Assembly (NCBI GenBank): GCA_050945235.1
Contig: JBMNSO010000061.1
Span: 1 to 9,984, forward strand
Direction of reading: 5' to 3'
Source of the DNA: DUOD01 sp050945235
GTDB taxonomy: Bacteria > Bacillota > Clostridia > DUOD01
Length of the DNA: 9,984 bases
Part shown: positions 5,749 through 9,984 of the stretch, piece by piece
Numbering within the stretch: the first letter of the stretch is position 1
Layout of the letters: each line of letters starts with the position of its first letter
Made by a program: the position numbers and the translations under genes
The notes under the pieces: model-generated
What the model was told of the DNA's origin: nothing
What the model saw: the letters and a program-made list of their open reading frames with translations, nothing else
Databases searched by the model: none

Positions 5749-6639
5749 ATGAATAGCATCAGGCTTGCCTGTGCACAGATCAAACTGGAGAATACTAAGA
5801 ATTGGGCAGATATAAAGGATGAAATACTAGATATTGTCCGCTTTTGTTCAACAAATAAAACCGATATAATCATATTGCCTTCCTTTATATTTTTCTATTT
5901 ATCAGGCGGGTACAATAACACAATCCAGGATTTTTTTAATATATACAACCACCGAAAAGCTTTAGAGGTCAAGGACATGTACCTAACATACATACAGAAA
6001 CTATGCAAAAAATACGGTGTAATTATCTGCCCGGGGAATTTATGGGAGTACCATGAAGGGGGTATTAGAAACTGTTCCTATATAATTGATGAACGAGGAC
6101 AAACTATAGGTAATCAAGCTCAAACCCATATAAACATATGGGAAAAACAGTTGAATTTTACAGGGAGTAGTTGTATTAACGTCATAAAAACGGGAAAATG
6201 TAATATCGGCATTTTAATGGGCTGCGACTGCTGGGTACCGGAACTCGGGAGAATATTGTCTCTATCCGGGGCAAATATATTGATAGGTCTAAATTATTTG
6301 CTTTGGAAGAACTATAATTACCAATTATCCGGTATATGGCAACAGGTTCAGCAAAATCAAGTCTTTGCTGCCGAAGTCATGCCTTCGGGCAGGCTATTTG
6401 GATTAAAGCTATACGGTTGTCCATCCATTTATGGCCCCTGTGAGATTACTCAAGGACAAACAGGGATTATTGCCAAACAGTCATACAATGATACCCAAGG
6501 GATAATCACAGCACAAATCGACTTTAACAAAAGAGAAGAACTCATTGAAAAATATGATATATTAAAATGCCTAAATCCCTCCCTTTATAATAAGTATTTT
6601 CCCCATATCTATGGGTATGGAAAGGGGAATGACAATTGA
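5749..6639 (+). CDS. Nitrilase-superfamily protein lacking all three catalytic residues (likely pseudoenzyme)
   Basis: The carbon-nitrogen hydrolase fold is clear: RLACAQIKLEN at the start, SYIIDERGQTIGNQ (110-123), a PE after the nucleophile loop (164-165) and LSGANILI (172-179). The superfamily uses a Glu-Lys-Cys triad. Ungapped local alignments with the protein encoded next door place Ser45 (ILPSF) at the Glu position, Gln125 (NQAQTH) at the Lys position and Gly158 (LMGCDCWVPE) at the Cys position. A second Glu after the Lys site (WEKQ) remains. Cys159 sits next to the nucleophile position but is not aligned with it. The frame is intact over 296 residues, so this is a maintained gene and not a decaying one. 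ATG 5749 has AAAGGAG 7 bases upstream. The stop overlaps the start of the catalytically complete partner, suggesting a regulatory or structural subunit; that role is inference. Confidence 0.87.
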   Translation: MNSIRLACAQIKLENTKNWADIKDEILDIVRFCSTNKTDIIILPSFIFFYLSGGYNNTIQDFFNIYNHRKALEVKDMYLTYIQKLCKKYGVIICPGNLWEYHEGGIRNCSYIIDERGQTIGNQAQTHINIWEKQLNFTGSSCINVIKTGKCNIGILMGCDCWVPELGRILSLSGANILIGLNYLLWKNYNYQLSGIWQQVQQNQVFAAEVMPSGRLFGLKLYGCPSIYGPCEITQGQTGIIAKQSYNDTQGIITAQIDFNKREELIEKYDILKCLNPSLYNKYFPHIYGYGKGNDN

Positions 6640-7682
6640 AGTATTTCCTTGGTGCCCTTTTAAAACTATATTATATATACCTTTTGATTATAAGTAACCC
6701 AAAAAAGCTGCGTAGATATATTACAAAAAAAGCTGCTGGATATTTACATGACCCATCTTCACAAAATAATCAAAACAACGTTGTCAAAGTTGCTACCGTT
6801 CAAATAAAGGCCCGTTTATATAAGAACATATACAAATACATGGATGATATGCTAAGGTGGGTTGTTTTAGCCAAAAATAACAAATGCCAATTTATAGCCC
6901 TGCCTGAGTATCATACCCTCCAGCTATTAGGCCTTTTGCCCGGTATAGGCAAACAGGATTCCATGGGCTCAAAGACCGACCATAATAGCAGCCCATCGGT
7001 ATTGGATATATTAAAGTACATAGCCCCTATAATCGAAAGAATCTATGTTACCTTGTTTTCAACCTTGGCTAAACTTTTCGATATTTATATTATGGCAGGA
7101 AGTACTGTTGTTGAAGATGAAAGGTTGTTTAACTGCGGTTATCTATTTGACAACGAAGGCAACACCATCGGTAAACAAAGGAAGGTCCATCTAATGCCAA
7201 TGGAAATGGAGTGGGGGCTGGGCAGAAGTAATGATATAACAGTCTGCCAAACAGGGATAGGGTGTATAAGTTTTCCCATCTGTATGGACGCTACATATTA
7301 CGAGACCTTTAGAATCGCTTCATTAAAGGGTGCAGACATAGTTGTAATTCCCATTGCAAATGCCGAAGAATATAACCATTGGAAGGCCCTGCGGGGAACA
7401 TGGCCTAGGGTCCAGGAAAGCTGGGTGTATGGGATTAAGAGTGCCATGGTAGGTACCTTGCTTGGGTTTACTTTTTCCGGCAAGGCCGGTATTTATGCAC
7501 CTATTGAGCTTACAAGCAACAAAGACGGCATTATAGCAGAATCCAAAGAACCCTTCAGCGAAGACATAATATACGGCTATTTAGATATTAACAAAATCAG
7601 ACAATACAAAACTCGGGCTTTACAATACCTGCCTTTTAATACCGAGCTAATTGAAAAATATCTGCCCAATATATATAATTAA
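6636..7682 (+). CDS. Nitrilase-superfamily (carbon-nitrogen) hydrolase with N-terminal hydrophobic segment
   Basis: Predicted amidase/nitrilase with the full triad: Glu91 (ALPEYH), Lys183 (KQRKVHL) and Cys216 (PICMDATYYE). The core begins only at about residue 50 (VKVATVQIKA); before it lie a hydrophobic stretch (FLGALLKLYYIYLLIIS, 4-20) and a basic patch (KKLRRYITKK), which may tether the enzyme to the inner face of the membrane. A 60-residue insertion after Glu91 contains further hydrophobic helices. The start is TTG at 6636, overlapping the previous stop by 4 bases (TTGA), with AAAGGGG 8 bases upstream; the ATG at 6629 is out of frame. The overlap implies translational coupling. Both proteins end alike (LIEKY... 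KYLPNIYN here, KYFPHIYG in the partner), which supports origin by duplication. The substrate cannot be told. Confidence 0.9.
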   Translation: MKYFLGALLKLYYIYLLIISNPKKLRRYITKKAAGYLHDPSSQNNQNNVVKVATVQIKARLYKNIYKYMDDMLRWVVLAKNNKCQFIALPEYHTLQLLGLLPGIGKQDSMGSKTDHNSSPSVLDILKYIAPIIERIYVTLFSTLAKLFDIYIMAGSTVVEDERLFNCGYLFDNEGNTIGKQRKVHLMPMEMEWGLGRSNDITVCQTGIGCISFPICMDATYYETFRIASLKGADIVVIPIANAEEYNHWKALRGTWPRVQESWVYGIKSAMVGTLLGFTFSGKAGIYAPIELTSNKDGIIAESKEPFSEDIIYGYLDINKIRQYKTRALQYLPFNTELIEKYLPNIYN

Positions 7683-7802
7683 TTAGCAGTAGCTTGCTTA
7701 TAGTATATTATATCCCATTGGTTATTACATGTCCTATTGGAAAAAGGTTATAGTTTTTTTATTTTACGTTATGTTGATACTACATAATGGGAGGTATTAA
7801 AC

Positions 7803-8459
7803 ATGAATGTTGAAGACATAAACTTAGACGAGCTAATAACCAAGCTTCCAACAAGGAGGAAAAATAGGGAAACCAATCAATGGGAAACCGTATATGCCAA
7901 CTATCTTGAAGTAAAATGGAGAATGGTTTGGTTTAGGAAGGATCATAGGGAAAATACAAAGACAATAATAAAGGATAAGATTATTGATAGAGAACAAAGG
8001 TTTGCATACTTTGAATTGGAAGTTACTGATAGCAAAGGTAATACTGAAATAGGGGTGGGGTCTGAAACCGGGCAGGATTTTTATGACTATATAGAAAAGG
8101 CCTATACAAAGGCCTATGGCAGGGCCTTGGCAGCCCTTGGCTACGGTACCCAATTTGCAACCGAGATAAGTGAGGGTGAAAGAATCGTAGACAGCCCCGT
8201 AGGTCAGCAGGAAACTGCCCCCGCAGATAGAATGGACCATAATGCCATTGAGGATAGGGCCACCGAACCACAAAGAAAAGCTATTTATGCTATTTATAAC
8301 AACCTTGGCATGAAGGAAAAAGATATTAAGGAGATTATCAGCAAAAGATATAATAAAAAGGACGGAAAAAATCTGTCCAAACTGGAGGCATCCGATTTAA
8401 TTGACTATTTAAACAGATTAAGGAACAACAACAGCGATCATTTTAAAAGAATGAACTAA
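7803..8459 (+). CDS. Rad52/DdrA-like single-strand annealing protein (probable)
   Basis: The N-terminal domain (about 15-117) has strands rich in aromatic residues (YANYLEVKWRMVWFRKD, RFAYFELEV, TEIGVGSETG) followed by the helix EKAYTKAYGRALAALGYGTQ (98-117). The A.TKA.GRALA.LGYG pattern is typical of Rad52/DdrA and phage annealing proteins, which bind single-stranded DNA and anneal complementary strands. A linker (120-152) leads to a small helical C-terminal domain, TEPQRKAIYAIYNNLGM...LSKLEASDLIDYLNRL (154-206), of a kind often attached to such proteins. GGGAGG stands 8 bases before ATG 7803. A weak promoter (TTGGAA-17-TATTTT, 7737-7765) may precede it. There are no phage or recombination genes beside it, so it seems to be a stand-alone chromosomal gene. 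The fold is inferred from pattern only. Confidence 0.6.
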   Translation: MNVEDINLDELITKLPTRRKNRETNQWETVYANYLEVKWRMVWFRKDHRENTKTIIKDKIIDREQRFAYFELEVTDSKGNTEIGVGSETGQDFYDYIEKAYTKAYGRALAALGYGTQFATEISEGERIVDSPVGQQETAPADRMDHNAIEDRATEPQRKAIYAIYNNLGMKEKDIKEIISKRYNKKDGKNLSKLEASDLIDYLNRLRNNNSDHFKRMN

Positions 8460-8465
8460 ATGTCC

Positions 8466-8494
8466 TTGACGTAATATCATTAACCGGATAAAAT
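8466..8494 (+). promoter_or_regulatory. Sigma-A promoter of the DUF1015 gene
   Basis: TTGACG (8466-8471), a 17-base spacer and TAAAAT (8489-8494), one mismatch in each hexamer. It begins 7 bases after the upstream stop codon, so the two genes need not share a transcript. The start would be near 8501, giving a very short leader of about 19 bases. Confidence 0.75.
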
Positions 8495-8519
8495 TAATTA
8501 AAAAACAAAGGAGATTATT

Positions 8520-9848
8520 ATGGCAAGGATAGAACCATTTAGAGGACTACGATATAACCAAGAAAAAATAACCGATCTTACCGAGGTGACTACACCTCCC
8601 TATGATATAATATCTGCTGATATGCAGGATAAATACTATAGTCTAAGTCCTTATAACATTATACGCCTAGAACTAGGCAAAGAATTTCCAAAGGATAATG
8701 AATCAAACAATAAATATACCCGGGCGGCAGAATTCTTCAAGGAATGGAAGAAATCCAACATCCTGGTTAAGGAAGCCAAGCCTTCGATTTATATTTACCA
8801 GCAGGTATTTACCTTAAATAATAGTGTAACCAAAACCAGAATAGGAATTATTTGCGGTGTGGAATTGGTAAATTTTTCCCAGGGCGTTGTACTGCCCCAT
8901 GAATTTACCCTGTCCAAGCCCAAGGCCGACAGATATAACCTCATGCATGCCACTAATGCCAATTTTTCCCAGGTGTTTTCGTTGTACGAGGATTCCAGCA
9001 AAACCATATCCGATATAATCAACAAAAATATAAAGGGTTTACCGGTGATTGATATGGTAGACGAGGAAGGTATAAGAAATAGGATATGGACTATTGATAA
9101 AAAAGAAGAGATAGAATCTATAAGGGAAACATTAAAGAATAAACAAATATTTATTGCCGACGGTCATCATAGGTATGAAACGGCATTGGCATATAAGAAG
9201 GACATGGCTTTAAAAAACAGCAAACATACGGGCAATGAACCCTACAATTTTATAATGATGATGCTGGTCGACATGAATGACCCCGGACTTGTTATATTAC
9301 CTACCCACAGGATGGTAAAAAATCTCCACAAGTGGGATTTAAAAAGCTTTTTACAAAGGGTAAATGAAAATTTTTATGTAGAAAAATACCCCTTTGTTCC
9401 CATGGAAGACAATGGTTCATTAAATGAAATTGAAAAGATGTTGTGTTCTGGAGGCAAGGAAAACACGTCTATAGCATTTTACAGCGGCAATCATGAATTA
9501 TACTTTTTATCATTAAAGAACCGAGAAATATTAGATAATATCCACACAGATATGTCATATGCTTACAGAAGTCTTGATGTCACCATCCTACATACCCTCA
9601 TACTGGATGGCATCCTAGGGATAGGCAAAGATAAACTGGCCAATCAAGACAATGTATATTATACCAGAGGTATAAAGGAGGCTTTGGAGGGAGTGGAGAA
9701 CGGACGATATCAGATGTCCTTTATTCTAAATGCCACCAAGATCGACGAAGTAAAGCAAGTAGCCCTCCACCAAGAAAAGATGCCCCAAAAGTCTACATAT
9801 TTCTATCCTAAGTTACTCACTGGTCTGGTAATAAACGATTTAGAATAA
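8520..9848 (+). CDS. DUF1015 family protein
   Basis: Full-length member (442 residues) of the widespread but uncharacterised DUF1015 family. Seen motifs: MARIEPFRGLRY (1-12), PPYDIIS (26-32) and PYNIIRL (44-50); GVVLPHEFTLSKPKADR (122-138); IFIADGHHRYETAL (210-223); GLVILPTHR (256-264); and MPQKSTYFYPKLLTGLV (421-437), all family signatures. No signal peptide or membrane segment is evident, so it is probably cytoplasmic. The ADGHHR box resembles the nucleotide-binding motif of ParB/sulfiredoxin-fold proteins, including free-serine kinases, which hints at a kinase-like or phosphate-handling role; this is inference. ATG 8520 has AAAGGAG 6 bases upstream. The gene has its own promoter and terminator and looks monocistronic. 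Family assignment is very secure; the function is unknown. Confidence 0.94.
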   Translation: MARIEPFRGLRYNQEKITDLTEVTTPPYDIISADMQDKYYSLSPYNIIRLELGKEFPKDNESNNKYTRAAEFFKEWKKSNILVKEAKPSIYIYQQVFTLNNSVTKTRIGIICGVELVNFSQGVVLPHEFTLSKPKADRYNLMHATNANFSQVFSLYEDSSKTISDIINKNIKGLPVIDMVDEEGIRNRIWTIDKKEEIESIRETLKNKQIFIADGHHRYETALAYKKDMALKNSKHTGNEPYNFIMMMLVDMNDPGLVILPTHRMVKNLHKWDLKSFLQRVNENFYVEKYPFVPMEDNGSLNEIEKMLCSGGKENTSIAFYSGNHELYFLSLKNREILDNIHTDMSYAYRSLDVTILHTLILDGILGIGKDKLANQDNVYYTRGIKEALEGVENGRYQMSFILNATKIDEVKQVALHQEKMPQKSTYFYPKLLTGLVINDLE

Positions 9849-9886
9849 TGTAGTACTATTAAGCATTATAAACAAAATAAAAATTT

Positions 9887-9950
9887 AAAAAGCAACTAAT
9901 ACTATGGTTAGATATTACCAATACAGCGTATAGTTGCTTTTTTTGTTTTT
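9887..9950 (+). terminator. Branched Rho-independent terminator after the DUF1015 gene
   Basis: AAAAAGCAACT (9887-9897) pairs with AGTTGCTTTTT (9932-9942). After a one-base bulge, ATAC (9899-9902) pairs with GTAT (9928-9931). An inner hairpin TGGT/ACCA (9905-9908 with 9917-9920) fills the loop. The outer stem runs into seven T, G and five more T. The left A-run gives a weaker T-run on the other strand. Confidence 0.75.
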
Positions 9951-9965
9951 GCAAAATAACAAACA

Positions 9966-9974
9966 TGTTATAAT
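9966..9974 (+). promoter_or_regulatory. Extended -10 promoter for a gene beyond the window
   Basis: TGTTATAAT is a perfect -10 hexamer with the TGn extension, just after the DUF1015 terminator. The -35 region is weak (TTTGCA at a 15-base spacing). Transcription would run out of the window at its right end. Confidence 0.55.
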
Positions 9975-9984
9975 ATACTCAGTT

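Noticed and set aside
7672..7711. Possible terminator after the nitrilase pair
   Set aside because: Only a 4-bp AGCA/TGCT hairpin and AT-rich partial repeats are present, with no T-run, so it is not supported.
7833..8273. 146-residue minus-strand ORF
   Set aside because: It lies wholly antisense to the Rad52/DdrA-like gene, has no ribosome-binding site and has a composition unlike a real protein.

Overview
The window looks like chromosomal DNA from a low-GC Firmicute of class Clostridia. The DNA is AT-rich. Ribosome-binding sites are strong AAAGGAG/GGGAGG types and promoters are of the sigma-A type, several with an extended -10 (TGnTAnAAT). Gene content agrees: an IspH protein fused to four S1 RNA-binding domains, a pyrophosphate-type phosphofructokinase and a DUF1015 protein. 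There are no transposases, integrases, CRISPR arrays or phage structural genes.

Layout. (1) 1-1632: the 3' part of an ispH-S1 fusion gene, entering from outside the window and closed by a strong terminator. (2) 1646-2512: a CheR-type methyltransferase gene whose last codons and stop lie inside an oppositely oriented tRNA-Leu gene. (3) 2491-2927, minus strand: tRNA cluster read Met/CAU, Asp, Phe, then Leu behind a 98-base spacer that carries its own promoter. (4) 3030-3693: a MerR-type DNA-binding protein with a coiled-coil tail, ending 8 bases from (5) a convergent, unrecognised membrane-anchored protein on the minus strand (3702-4208). (6) 4359-5699: PPi-type phosphofructokinase with an extended -10 promoter, an inverted repeat over the -35 box, and a terminator hairpin that overlaps its stop codon. 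(7) 5749-7682: two overlapping nitrilase-superfamily genes. (8) 7803-8459: a protein that looks like a Rad52/DdrA-type single-strand annealing protein. (9) 8466-9950: a DUF1015 gene with its own consensus-like promoter and a branched terminator, followed by the promoter of a gene outside the window.

Most of the window is a run of short, independently promoted units, so little shared pathway logic can be read from it. The clear exception is the nitrilase pair. The two genes overlap by 4 bases. The second keeps the Glu-Lys-Cys triad, while the first has lost all three residues (Ser, Gln, Gly in ungapped local alignments) yet keeps the fold motifs. This suggests a pseudoenzyme/enzyme pair that may work as a mixed complex, and it is the best candidate here for an undescribed system. 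Other points of interest are a strong internal ribosome-binding site that could release a free S1 protein from the ispH-S1 gene, the cheR/tRNA-Leu overlap, and a DGHHR box in the DUF1015 protein that resembles ParB/sulfiredoxin-fold kinases.
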